Of a stretch of DNA of 64,000 bases, positions 1-7,673 are shown piece after piece; position 1 is the first letter of the stretch, and every line of letters starts with the position of its first letter. The notes beneath the pieces were generated by a model. That model ran no database searches and was not told the origin of the DNA. It saw nothing but the letters and a program-made list of their open reading frames with translations. Origin of the DNA: Arcanobacterium wilhelmae. Its GTDB lineage: Bacteria; Actinomycetota; Actinomycetes; Actinomycetales; Actinomycetaceae. The DNA lies in NCBI RefSeq assembly GCF_029632765.1, contig NZ_CP121247.1, positions 124,001 through 188,000 of the forward strand, written 5' to 3'. A program made the translations under genes and the position numbers.

Positions 1-77
1 CCGGGCGCCAGGAGGAAATCGTGAGCCGTGTGAAGCATCTTGAGGGTGAAACCCGTGTTGCCAAGCGTGGTGAGTAA
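1..77 (+). CDS. nrdD: anaerobic ribonucleoside-triphosphate reductase, C-terminal end (partial)
   Basis: Only the last 24 codons lie in the window, read in frame 3 and ending with TAA at 75-77. The visible tail (RQEEIVSRVKHLEGETR) resembles the extreme C-terminus of class III ribonucleotide reductases. The next gene is nrdG, which is the usual partner and order. NrdD makes deoxyribonucleotides without oxygen using a glycyl radical. The glycyl-radical loop would lie just upstream of the window edge, so the call depends on the tail and on nrdG. Confidence 0.6.
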   Translation, partial: GRQEEIVSRVKHLEGETRVAKRGE

Positions 78-184
78 GAGCGTGCTGGCGGGCGCCGCTG
101 GCACACACCAAGCGTTACGGTTCGTTCCCGCGCCCATTGGGGAATGAACCGGCCACCGGCGTCGGCCCCCGACGACGCCACCCC

Positions 185-222
185 GGGCCGTGCCTGCGCC
201 CGCAAATCCGCAGGCACGGCCC
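185..222 (+). terminator. 14-bp perfect hairpin between nrdD and nrdG
   Basis: GGGCCGTGCCTGCG (185-198) pairs perfectly with 209-222 across a 10-nt loop and is followed by CTTTTCG. It sits 107 bp after the nrdD stop and 42 bp before the nrdG start. It could be an attenuator that lowers nrdG output relative to nrdD, or a terminator followed by a separate nrdG promoter. Confidence 0.6.
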
Positions 223-264
223 ACTTTTCGACAACGTGCGCGAGAACGAGACGAGGAGGAACGG

Positions 265-840
265 ATGCGGATCGACGACGCCGGTGTGCGCCAGCCTGAG
301 CGCGGCGAGTGGCGTTCTGATCGGCTTTCGCGCGGCCGGATCGCAGACTACAAGCCGTTCAACTTTGTCGACGGCGAAGGCGTGCGGTGCTCGATCTATG
401 TGAGTGGTTGCCCATTCAAATGCCCGGGCTGTTACAACGTGGCCGCGCAATCCTTCATGTACGGAACCGAGTTCACGCGCGAACTTGAAGAGCGAATCTT
501 CGTAGATCTTGCCCAGCCCTACGTTGCGGGCCTGAGCTTTCTTGGCGGTGAGCCGATGCTCGCAACAGGCGTGCTCCTGCCGATTGCCCGCCGGCTGCGC
601 GCCGAGTTTGGCGCAGCAAAAACGATCTGGACGTGGAGCGGGTACACCTTCGAGCAGCTCCAGCAAGAAACCGCCGATAAGCGCGAGCTCCTGGCCCTGA
701 CCGACGTGCTCGTCGATGGTCCGTTCCTCCAGGCGCAATACATCTCAAACCTGGCATTCCGTGGCTCAACGAACCAGCGGATCCTGAACGTGCCTGCCTC
801 CCTCAAAACCGGCAACCCGATCCCCTACGAGGCCTTCTAG
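265..840 (+). CDS. nrdG: anaerobic ribonucleotide reductase activating protein (radical SAM)
   Basis: A 191-residue radical SAM enzyme that uses S-adenosylmethionine and a 4Fe-4S cluster to install the glycyl radical on NrdD. The cluster motif CxxxCxxC is at C49, C53 and C56, followed by a GGEP-type motif (FLGGEPM). The length is slightly above the usual 155-175 because of about 25 extra N-terminal residues. ATG at 265 is chosen because GAGGAGGA lies about 5-10 bases upstream, and a longer in-frame reading back to 190 would run through the 185-222 hairpin. It is downstream of nrdD and points to growth under low oxygen. Confidence 0.93.
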   Translation: MRIDDAGVRQPERGEWRSDRLSRGRIADYKPFNFVDGEGVRCSIYVSGCPFKCPGCYNVAAQSFMYGTEFTRELEERIFVDLAQPYVAGLSFLGGEPMLATGVLLPIARRLRAEFGAAKTIWTWSGYTFEQLQQETADKRELLALTDVLVDGPFLQAQYISNLAFRGSTNQRILNVPASLKTGNPIPYEAF

Positions 841-849
841 TGATGCTTG

Positions 850-1077
850 TCAGCCCGCTTGGTATTGGCTGAGCGCGCGCTCAATGATTGTCAGATCGTC
901 CACGTCTTCCTCGTTCGCGAGTTTTGCAATCTGATGAGCAAGTTCCTTGGGGAGTACTGTTCGGATCCGCGCTGGACCCCACGAACGCTGCGCATGTTCA
1001 ATACGCTCGGCGCTCCAGCCCTTCTCAAAATCGTCCGCGATCGCCCACTCTTCGGGTGTCATATTCAGGTCAGTCAT
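850..1077 (-). CDS. antitoxin-like small protein of a type II toxin-antitoxin pair
   Basis: A 75-residue acidic protein beginning MTDLNMTPEEW. It follows the toxin-like gene at 1074-1310 with an ATGA stop/start overlap, so the two are translationally coupled. A longer in-frame start exists at 1188 but would overlap the upstream gene by more than 100 bp, so 1077 is preferred. The C-terminal half (KELAHQIAKLANEEDVDDLTIIERAL) looks like a short helical DNA-binding or dimerisation segment. Toxin-first order is less common but occurs in BrnTA, HigBA and related modules. The family is not securely recognised; the antitoxin role is inferred from size, overlap and neighbour. Confidence 0.55.
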   Translation of the reverse strand: MTDLNMTPEEWAIADDFEKGWSAERIEHAQRSWGPARIRTVLPKELAHQIAKLANEEDVDDLTIIERALSQYQAG

Positions 1078-1310
1078 GAGCCGATCCTTTCGATATAAAG
1101 CTTCCGAGCCCTCATTGCGTGGAAAACGGTGACAGCTTGACCGCAAATCGTTGCCCCGATTTCGAGTAATCGTCCGTTCGTGTCCCATCCTAATCTCAGC
1201 ACTTTGGTAGGTCTATAGCCTTCATAGAAGTCCGTGATGTAGTACTTCCACGCATGTGCGATATCAATATCGGTTGCGCCGTGTCGGTGGGCCGATGGAA
1301 GTATTTTCAC
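1074..1310 (-). CDS. BrnT/RelE-like toxin candidate
   Basis: A 78-residue basic protein (MKILPSAHRHGATDIDIAHAW at the start). The pattern of an early HG..D/I..A segment, then LRLGWDTNGRLLEIG, then a terminal FHAMRARKLY resembles a small toxin family found across actinobacteria and built like BrnT. GTG at 1310 is preferred because AGGAGG lies 4 bases upstream; an in-frame TTG at 1334 overlaps no ribosome site. The stop overlaps the start of the downstream antitoxin-like gene by four bases. RNase activity is inferred from family resemblance only. Confidence 0.55.
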   Translation of the reverse strand: MKILPSAHRHGATDIDIAHAWKYYITDFYEGYRPTKVLRLGWDTNGRLLEIGATICGQAVTVFHAMRARKLYIERIGS

Positions 1311-1432
1311 TTCTCCTCCTCTCGCCTCTTCCAATTATTCGTTCGGTTCTGAGGCAAGAGATGAGCACATAGGGAAGTTGTGGAAAATACGTGCGCAAAC
1401 GACGACTGTGGAGAAAAATTTCTCAGAAACGA

Positions 1433-1468
1433 AATTTGGCGTTACGCATGGCAGCGCAACGCCAAATT
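1433..1468 (-). terminator. hairpin downstream of the EamA transporter
   Basis: AATTTGGCGTT (1433-1443) is the exact inverse complement of AACGCCAAATT (1458-1468), with a 14-nt loop. On the minus strand it lies 15 bp after the stop of the transporter and continues into TTTCGTTTC, which fits an intrinsic terminator. Confidence 0.6.
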
Positions 1469-1483
1469 AAAGGTCAACGCGTT

Positions 1484-2584
1484 CTATCGGGGGAGGGCAC
1501 CTTTTCGCGCCGACGTCGGTGTGGTGGCCGACGCCGAACGTGCACCTCGCGCCCGAAGCGCGCGGCGAGCTCCTGGCCGCAGGCGTGAGAGCGACGCGAT
1601 TGCGCGGCGAAGTCGCGGCTCGCGCACCGGCACCAGTGAAATATGTGCGCCCGAGGCTGCCGGAATGATATGCGAATCGGTCAGCGCTTCGACTGGGTCG
1701 ACGTCGGTAGAGGCTTCGGCGGAAACTTCCGCAACGACGTCGCCGGGGCGTGCGCCGAGCGCGGGCAACGCAACCGCAACCATCACGATCACTAAGCCCA
1801 CAAACTCGCCGAGCGAGGGGCGCTGGCCGAGCATGAGCACGCCAACCGCGAGCGATGTTGCCGGCGAGAGTGCGCTGAGCAGGGAATACATTGGCGCCGA
1901 GACGTGCGGCATCACGACGATGTCCAGCGCGTAGGTGACGATGTTGGATAGCAGCGCCACGATGATGATCGAGCCGATCAGCGCGGGGGAGAAGACGATC
2001 GCGGCGGCTCCGGGCGCGAACGGCACGGTGACGACGGCGGCGACGGCGGTGGCGATCGCCAGATTGTCAAGCGGGTGGCCGCTCGGGCCCATGTGGCGGC
2101 CGGCCACGATGTACATCGCCCACATTGTGCCCGCGGCGAGAGTGACGAGGATTCCTAGTGCAATGCCCGGTTCGCGCACGTCCAGCCCCGCGAACGAGAT
2201 CATGAAAACGCCAACCAGGGCCACGAGAACCGAAGCGCGGATCCGCCAGCTGCGGCCCGCAACCATCGCTAGCGTGACCGGCCCGAGGAACTGGATCGCA
2301 ACTGACGCGCCCATCGGGATCATCGAGATCGATGCGTAGAAGAGGAGCGTGAGTACAGCGATTACGACGCCGAAAATCACAGGTGGCACGTAGGAGCGAA
2401 GGCTCCGGCCGCGCCACGGGCGCCTCCATGCGCACAAAATAATGGCGGCAACTGCGAATCGCGCCCACGCCACCGAAGGGGTGGTGATCTGCGCGAACAG
2501 GTCAACAGCGAAAGCCGCGCCCGTATAGGAGGCGAGCGCGGACAAAATGACCAGGAGCGGAGCGAACCACCGGTGTGCAAACAT
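1484..2584 (-). CDS. EamA/DMT-family exporter, RhtA-like
   Basis: A 366-residue integral membrane protein with about ten hydrophobic segments arranged as two EamA repeats, covering roughly residues 1-295. The N-terminus (ALASYTGAAFAVDLFAQ) and the WARFAVAAIILCAWRRPWRG stretch match the RhtA type of inner-membrane threonine/homoserine exporter. The last 70 or so residues after GARPGDVVAEV are an Ala/Arg-rich tail that is not part of the family. That tail contains the recurrent GACGTCGG motif. The gene is monocistronic and ends at a hairpin. The exported substrate is inferred from the family and cannot be read from the sequence. Confidence 0.8.
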   Translation of the reverse strand: MFAHRWFAPLLVILSALASYTGAAFAVDLFAQITTPSVAWARFAVAAIILCAWRRPWRGRSLRSYVPPVIFGVVIAVLTLLFYASISMIPMGASVAIQFLGPVTLAMVAGRSWRIRASVLVALVGVFMISFAGLDVREPGIALGILVTLAAGTMWAMYIVAGRHMGPSGHPLDNLAIATAVAAVVTVPFAPGAAAIVFSPALIGSIIIVALLSNIVTYALDIVVMPHVSAPMYSLLSALSPATSLAVGVLMLGQRPSLGEFVGLVIVMVAVALPALGARPGDVVAEVSAEASTDVDPVEALTDSHIIPAASGAHISLVPVREPRLRRAIASLSRLRPGARRALRARGARSASATTPTSARKGALPR

Positions 2585-2915
2585 GGCACCAATTCAACTC
2601 GATTTTCGGGGTGCGGGGAAGCGGTGGGCCGAGGGTGGTTTTGTGAGGTTCGGCACGCGGTGCGACGTCGACTTTTTCTTTTACTTCCGCGGGAAAGTGA
2701 CTTTACTGTTTCTTTACTGACGGAGTGATGTCGGAGGCGTTCGGGAGCCTGTTCGACGATGCTGATGCGAGGGTGTGGCGCAGGTCAAGGTTTGGTGCGT
2801 GGCAGAGTGTTCGCCGTTTTTTGTCGTACCCCCGTTTTAGGATTTAGGTAGCGAGAACTCACCAATGGAAATCGCTGATTTTGCGAGAGTTTTGGCCTCG
2901 TGCGAAGGAGTTGCA
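2585..2915. other. intergenic region between divergent transporter and EEP genes
   Basis: This 331-bp stretch holds the outward promoters of the two genes. Apart from the promoter-like motif at 2821-2843 and two direct copies of TTTACTG near 2701-2720, nothing else is evident. Confidence 0.4.
2821..2843 (+). promoter_or_regulatory. promoter-like motif TTGTCGTAC-N8-TAGGAT
   Basis: TTGTCGTAC (2821-2829), eight bases, then TAGGAT (2838-2843), 73 bp before the start codon of the EEP gene. Closely matching motifs lie upstream of the OatA-like gene (31588-31610) and copA (42191-42169, minus). The architecture, a TGTC-containing upstream half, N8, then TAnnnT, is that of the PafBC-dependent RecA-NDp promoters of mycobacteria, although the right part of the upstream half differs (GTAC instead of RGTG). 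Confidence 0.5.
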
Positions 2916-3938
2916 ATGAAGTACGTGTGGGGATTGATCTCGCTACTGCTGGGTGCGGTGGCGGTGCTTTCTGTCCGTCCGGATCTGTTCGGGCTCTCTT
3001 CCTACGAGTTGCAGTTCCCGCTCGCTCAGCTGATCGCGATGCGTGGTGTTCTTGCGGTGATTTTTTTGGTCTGTGCGCTGATGTTGGGCGTTTTCGCGGG
3101 CGTGCGCTACAAGCTAGTGAACGCGGGGCGTATCGCAGGTGCGCTCGCGGCTGTGCTCCTCGTCGTCGCGGCGACACACGCCGGAACCGTGTGGTGGCGC
3201 GGGGTGTCCAACCCGGATCGGCTCACTGTGGATCAAGGAGTGAGCCCGCAGGGCGAAGGCAACGGCCAGATCGCGGTGCTTACTTACAACACGCTGGGAG
3301 GCGCCACGGATTCTCCCCAGTTAGCGGACGTGATCACGAAAGAAGGCGTGGATGTGGTGGTGCTTCCCGAAACGTCGACTGCCCGCGGTCAAGAGCTGGT
3401 CAAGCATCTCGCGGCTGAGGGTGTGCAGTTCCAGCAGTTCGATACGGCCACTAGTCAATACAACGCCGAGTTTGAATCGACGGTGGTATTGGTCAGCCGT
3501 GCGCTTGGTCCGTACGAGGCGACCGATGTAGCGAATTCACACCGCTCAGGGGTGTCGGTTGCGCCGGTGAACGGGCAGGGCCCCCATATTTTCGGTGTCC
3601 ACCCGGTGGCGCCCGATTATTCGCTGATGTCCGCTTGGCGCAAGGAGATTACTCAAACGTATGCGCTGTGTTCAGCCACCGGCCCCTTCATTATGGCAGG
3701 CGATTTTAATTCGACGGTGGATCACCAGCGGGCTTTGGGTGTGGAGTGCGCCGACGCCGGGGCTCAGGCTGGCTCTGCGGGGCTCGGCTCGTGGCCGGCG
3801 AGTTTGCCGTCGTTTTTCGCCGCCCCGATTGATCGTGTGATTACGGACGGTAGCTATACGGGAACCGAGGCTCGCCTCGTGAAGGTGGGTGGCTCGGACC
3901 ACCGCGGGCTACTCGTGCGCCTGGCTCCGAAAAAGTAG
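2916..3938 (+). CDS. endonuclease/exonuclease/phosphatase family membrane protein
   Basis: A 340-residue protein with three N-terminal hydrophobic segments (about residues 3-25, 40-62 and 75-98) and then an extracellular-facing EEP domain. Catalytic signatures of the fold are visible: LTYNTLGG (Asn), VVVLPETS (Glu), GDFNSTVDHQ (Asp/Asn) and the terminal SDHRGL (Asp-His). Such proteins cleave phosphodiester bonds in nucleic acids or phospholipids; the substrate here is unknown. ATG at 2916 is chosen over 2865 because GAAGGAG lies 6 bases upstream. The gene precedes the pilus locus but is separated from it by about 600 bp of repeat-bearing DNA. Confidence 0.82.
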   Translation: MKYVWGLISLLLGAVAVLSVRPDLFGLSSYELQFPLAQLIAMRGVLAVIFLVCALMLGVFAGVRYKLVNAGRIAGALAAVLLVVAATHAGTVWWRGVSNPDRLTVDQGVSPQGEGNGQIAVLTYNTLGGATDSPQLADVITKEGVDVVVLPETSTARGQELVKHLAAEGVQFQQFDTATSQYNAEFESTVVLVSRALGPYEATDVANSHRSGVSVAPVNGQGPHIFGVHPVAPDYSLMSAWRKEITQTYALCSATGPFIMAGDFNSTVDHQRALGVECADAGAQAGSAGLGSWPASLPSFFAAPIDRVITDGSYTGTEARLVKVGGSDHRGLLVRLAPKK

Positions 3939-4019
3939 GGGAGCGCGCCTGGGAGCTTGCCTCGGAAAAGTAGCGCGCCCGCCCGTCGTTGCCGGGGAGG
4001 GGAGTGGCGGGCTAGTGTC

Positions 4020-4092
4020 GTGCAGAACTCAATCAGTTCGCGTTGGCGTTGCGTATACAGCAACGCCTGGCTGGATTGACGGAGTTCTGCAC
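4020..4092. repeat. 73-bp nested palindromic repeat, copy 1
   Basis: GTGCAGAACTC (4020-4030) pairs with GAGTTCTGCAC (4082-4092). Inside, CAATC pairs with GATTG, and GGCGTTGC pairs with GCAACGCC around GTATACA. This is the best-preserved copy; all four copies in the window are exactly 73 bp. No coding potential or transposase is attached. Confidence 0.85.
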
Positions 4093-4162
4093 GGGCCCAC
4101 CGACGCTGGAGTTCGGCTCCCGACGTCGGGGTTCGGCTTGTATTCGCGTGATTCTCGTTCTT

Positions 4163-4235
4163 GTGCAGAACTCAATCAGTTCGCGTTGGCGTTGCGTATA
4201 CAGCAACGCCTGGCTGGATTGACGGAGGTACGCAC
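4163..4235. repeat. 73-bp nested palindromic repeat, copy 2
   Basis: The first 65 bases are identical to copy 1. The right outer arm is decayed (GAGGTACGCAC instead of GAGTTCTGCAC). It is a direct repeat of copy 1, 70 bp further on. Confidence 0.85.
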
Positions 4236-4379
4236 GTGAATTGTGTCTGGGTAAGGGTATCCTTGCAGGTCAGGCCTGAAATCTCTCACGCAAAAGCCAT
4301 TCGCTAGGCCTATAGTCCCATATTTCGCCGATAATGCGAGTGGTTACGGGTAGCGCTAATCTGTTTTTGCCTGCTGACC

Positions 4380-4401
4380 TGCGAAAACACTAGTTTTCGC
4401 A
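4380..4401. promoter_or_regulatory. perfect 9-bp inverted repeat upstream of the pilus operon
   Basis: TGCGAAAAC (4380-4388) and GTTTTCGCA (4393-4401) are exact inverse complements around ACTA, 131 bp before the pilus start codon. It may be an operator or a leader hairpin. There is no T-run, so a terminator is less likely. Confidence 0.45.
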
Positions 4402-4532
4402 CATAAATTGAATGAATCGACTTTAGTTTAGGGCCTAGTTAATTAATGTCACCTGCCCGTACAGTGTCCTTTATCTCGGTGAGTCGCTTGACTACCGACC
4501 CCTGCAGAACGCAGAAGATTGGTGGAGGATAC

Positions 4533-7500
4533 ATGACTCGTCGCGTCTCACGGCGCCTTCTTGCTGCGGCCGTTGCCGCGCTCACGGTCTTCGCTGTGGT
4601 GGTATTCGTGCCAACTGAGCGTCAGAGTGCGCAAGCCGTCTACGGAACCGGAGGCTACACAGCCGCCGATACCTCGCCCTACCTCGGCATGATCAACTGG
4701 GTTGATTGGTCCAAGTACGACGGCGAGGCGAACCGGCTCAAGCTCTACCGCACACGCGACGGCCTCGAGCCGTGGGTGCAAGGCGAACTGAACTGGTCGA
4801 AAGAAGACGCTGGCTCGCTCTACCAAAAAGACATCAACAACGGCGGCTACCAGGTGCGCAACGAAACCAAAATCGGCACCTCCACCGTCGTCACCACGTG
4901 TACACTCTCCAACTACTACGAGAACGCCACCGGTGCGAACAGCCTGACGAACCCGTGGATGAACATTCACATTCCGGGTAGTTACTCCAAAGACGGTTTC
5001 GACAACGTCTATCAGCGTTACGACCAGGCCACCCGCACCGGCATTCCCGCTGGTATTGGCCGAGCTGGCGGCGGCCGCGCACGTTTCGACGTCAAATGCC
5101 GTGCAGATCTGCTTCTCGCCGACGGAACCTCCACGAAAATCCCGATCAATGGGCTGGTCTTTGCTGACGGCGAGACCATGAACTCGGGCGAATACGCCTA
5201 CGTGATCCCGCACAAGATTGACCCAGCGAAGCAGGTGGATTGGCGTCTGCTCGAATACCATCGCGTGCCAGGCGATACCACCGCCACCTACCTCACGATC
5301 GGCCCGGACGCTGCCAAAGACAAGATCGATCCCGGCTTAGCAAGCTACAATCCGCTGAACAAGACGTACCTGTGGGAGTATTCCTCACTCGCCGCCGGCC
5401 TCGATACGGCCAATGCCCTGACGTATACGGTTCCCGACAAGATCACGAGCGCAGCCTACCAACCGCTGTCCACGTTCTATGCTTCGAACGCCGACGGTGC
5501 CTACATCGACATGTCCGGTGGTTTCGGCAATTACATTGCGGTAGGTGTGGTGCTCGGCGTGGATCTGCGTGACGGCCCGGCGAGCTACGGCCGTGCTGGC
5601 GCGATCACGCAGCCGGCGATCGGCGGCCCCCGCATCAACGAGACGTACGTGAAGAGCGTGAGAGCCGACGCCCAGCCGCGCGCAACCGTTGGCCCGGGCA
5701 GTGCGCCATACACGGGCGCGAACGGCCCCGATGTGGACACGTCCGCGGCGGGTTCGTCCGACTGGACCACTCTCGTGAATGATGATCGCACGAACGGCAC
5801 GTCTATCGCCGGTTTCGACGACGAAGACGCGTTCACGAAACCGCTGCTCACTACCGCGCAACCGGGCGATTTCACGCAGAAGGTGGCGTGTACAGCGGCG
5901 GCCACCGGTACGACGACGGTGTCGGGCTGGCTCGATTGGAACGCGAACGGCGTGTTCGACGCGGCCGAGCGGGCCGACGCAACGTGCACCGCCGGCGTCG
6001 CGAACCTGACCTGGCACGTGACGGCTGCGATGCTGCCACCGGCAGCGTCGGTACCGGTGTATCCGAGCCTCATCCGCCTGATCGCGACGACGGACGCTCC
6101 GCCGTCGTACGGGCCGACGTCCGTGGTGACGAACGGCGAGGTGGAAGACCACGCAGTCACGCTCGTTCGCCCCACACTCACGGTGAAAAAGCAGATTGTG
6201 GACGCCGCCGGCAAACCGATTCCGGGCGCGCCCACGGACGGCTTCACGTTCACGGCAACCGCACCGGACACAACTCTCCAGCAGGTTCCCGCGCCGAGCG
6301 CGCTCGCGACGGCGAACGCCACCCAGACGACGTCGGCGTCGGCAAGCGCCCTCGTTCCAGCCGGCAGCGCCCTATGGCCGTTCGCGTTCACGAAACTCGC
6401 GCCTGAACTGCTGACCCAGATGGTGCGCCCCGAAATCGCAACGACAGTGACCCTCACGGAAACTCCGAAGGCGGGTTACCTCAGCTATCCGACGCCGACC
6501 TGCACCACCCCGCAAGCGGCGGCATGGACGCATACGATCCCGCTCGGGACCACGGGTACCTCGATCGAACAGCCGGGCACCTACGCCTGGCCCGACCCTG
6601 CGAAAACGGCAGTGACCAGCGTGAATGCTCACCAGTACCAGGTTGGGCTCACGCCGACGTCGGTGCTGGACTGTACATACTCGAACCAGCCGTACGGGCA
6701 GATTTCCGTGACGGCGAAAGTCGACGCGAGCGCAGTCACCCCGCCACCCAGCATCGACCCCCAGTTGACGTTTAGCGGGACATATACGTGCACCGCCCCG
6801 ACGTCGGGCCCGTACGCGGGCCAATCGGCAGTGACCGGCACGTGGGGGCCGCTGAAGGCTGGCGAAACATGGACCTCGGACCCGGCAAAGGATCCGATTT
6901 TCGCAGGGTCGAGCTGCGCGATCACGCAAACCGCGATCGGTTCGAGCGCGCAAGGCGTGACGAGCGGCGCGGCTCCGGACGCGACGACGGGCGCCTACCG
7001 CTGGGCTGGAGTCGCCTACCAGCCAACGACGGCGATCGCCTCGCTTTCGCTCGCAGGCCAGCAGATTCCGCTGGTCACGGCCGTGAACACAGTGGAACTG
7101 ACGCCGTTCACGACGCTCTCGTGGCGCAAGGTGGACGAAGCCGGATCGCCGCTCAAAGGCGCCGAATTCGACGTGTGGACCGCGGGAGCCAGCGCCACCA
7201 CAGGCGACGTGTGGCACGAGAAAGTCACTGACTGCGTGGCGGGATCGGCTAGCGAATGTACAGGCGAAGACCGCGACCCGCGCGCCGGATACTTCACTCT
7301 CGCAGGGGTCTACCTCGGCGAATACCTCATTCAGGAAAGCGCCGCCCCCGCAGGCTACATCCTGAACAAACAACAATTGTCCGGAAAGATCGAGCACACC
7401 GATCTCGCCAGCGGAAAAGACGCCGGCCAGATTGTCAACACCCGATACGCACCGGCCATGCTGCCGATGTTGCCCATGGCGGGCGGCACCAGCACACTCA

Positions 7501-7595
7501 GCTTCGTTCTCGCCGGCGCTGCGCTCGTCCTCGCGGCGCTGATGACGGGAGCGGGTTCGTTCGCTCGCAGAAAGGGAGGCCAGAGCGCGCAGTAA
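4533..7595 (+). CDS. sortase-anchored surface adhesin / pilus tip protein
   Basis: A 1020-residue secreted wall protein. It has a signal peptide (MTRRVSRRLLAAAVAALTVF, processed near SAQA), then a ~450-residue N-terminal region unlike the pilin. Next is a GEVED-type segment (WLDWNANGVFDAAE to NGEVEDHAV, about residues 465-545), then DUF5979/prealbumin-like repeats, then a SpaA-type domain with an E-box (YLIQESAAPAGY) near residue 940. The C-terminus has a sorting signal LPMAG (980-984) instead of LPxTG, followed by a hydrophobic span and ARRKGG. ATG 4533 is supported by GGTGGAGG 6 bases upstream; an earlier ATG at 4446 is not. It is first in a three-gene cluster with the major pilin and sortase, the usual place of a tip or minor pilin. 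Confidence 0.85.
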   Translation: MTRRVSRRLLAAAVAALTVFAVVVFVPTERQSAQAVYGTGGYTAADTSPYLGMINWVDWSKYDGEANRLKLYRTRDGLEPWVQGELNWSKEDAGSLYQKDINNGGYQVRNETKIGTSTVVTTCTLSNYYENATGANSLTNPWMNIHIPGSYSKDGFDNVYQRYDQATRTGIPAGIGRAGGGRARFDVKCRADLLLADGTSTKIPINGLVFADGETMNSGEYAYVIPHKIDPAKQVDWRLLEYHRVPGDTTATYLTIGPDAAKDKIDPGLASYNPLNKTYLWEYSSLAAGLDTANALTYTVPDKITSAAYQPLSTFYASNADGAYIDMSGGFGNYIAVGVVLGVDLRDGPASYGRAGAITQPAIGGPRINETYVKSVRADAQPRATVGPGSAPYTGANGPDVDTSAAGSSDWTTLVNDDRTNGTSIAGFDDEDAFTKPLLTTAQPGDFTQKVACTAAATGTTTVSGWLDWNANGVFDAAERADATCTAGVANLTWHVTAAMLPPAASVPVYPSLIRLIATTDAPPSYGPTSVVTNGEVEDHAVTLVRPTLTVKKQIVDAAGKPIPGAPTDGFTFTATAPDTTLQQVPAPSALATANATQTTSASASALVPAGSALWPFAFTKLAPELLTQMVRPEIATTVTLTETPKAGYLSYPTPTCTTPQAAAWTHTIPLGTTGTSIEQPGTYAWPDPAKTAVTSVNAHQYQVGLTPTSVLDCTYSNQPYGQISVTAKVDASAVTPPPSIDPQLTFSGTYTCTAPTSGPYAGQSAVTGTWGPLKAGETWTSDPAKDPIFAGSSCAITQTAIGSSAQGVTSGAAPDATTGAYRWAGVAYQPTTAIASLSLAGQQIPLVTAVNTVELTPFTTLSWRKVDEAGSPLKGAEFDVWTAGASATTGDVWHEKVTDCVAGSASECTGEDRDPRAGYFTLAGVYLGEYLIQESAAPAGYILNKQQLSGKIEHTDLASGKDAGQIVNTRYAPAMLPMLPMAGGTSTLSFVLAGAALVLAALMTGAGSFARRKGGQSAQ

Positions 7596-7673
7596 TCGAG
7601 GCATTAACGGGCAGGATGCCTGCTCCTGAAACGAACGACACGAACAAAACTCACACTATTAAAGGAGGATGAA

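Larger units (their letters stand above)
3939..4532. other. 594-bp non-coding region before the pilus cluster
   Basis: No convincing gene is present. It holds two direct copies of the 73-bp palindromic repeat (4020-4092 and 4163-4235), a CCCGACGTCGGG palindrome between them near 4120-4130, and a 9-bp-arm hairpin at 4380-4401. The remaining 150 bp before the pilus gene should carry its promoter, but I cannot place one with confidence. Confidence 0.6.

Noticed and set aside
6372..7604. 410-codon minus-strand frame opposite the adhesin
   Set aside because: Arg-rich shadow of a repeat-bearing surface protein; no ribosome site or domain.
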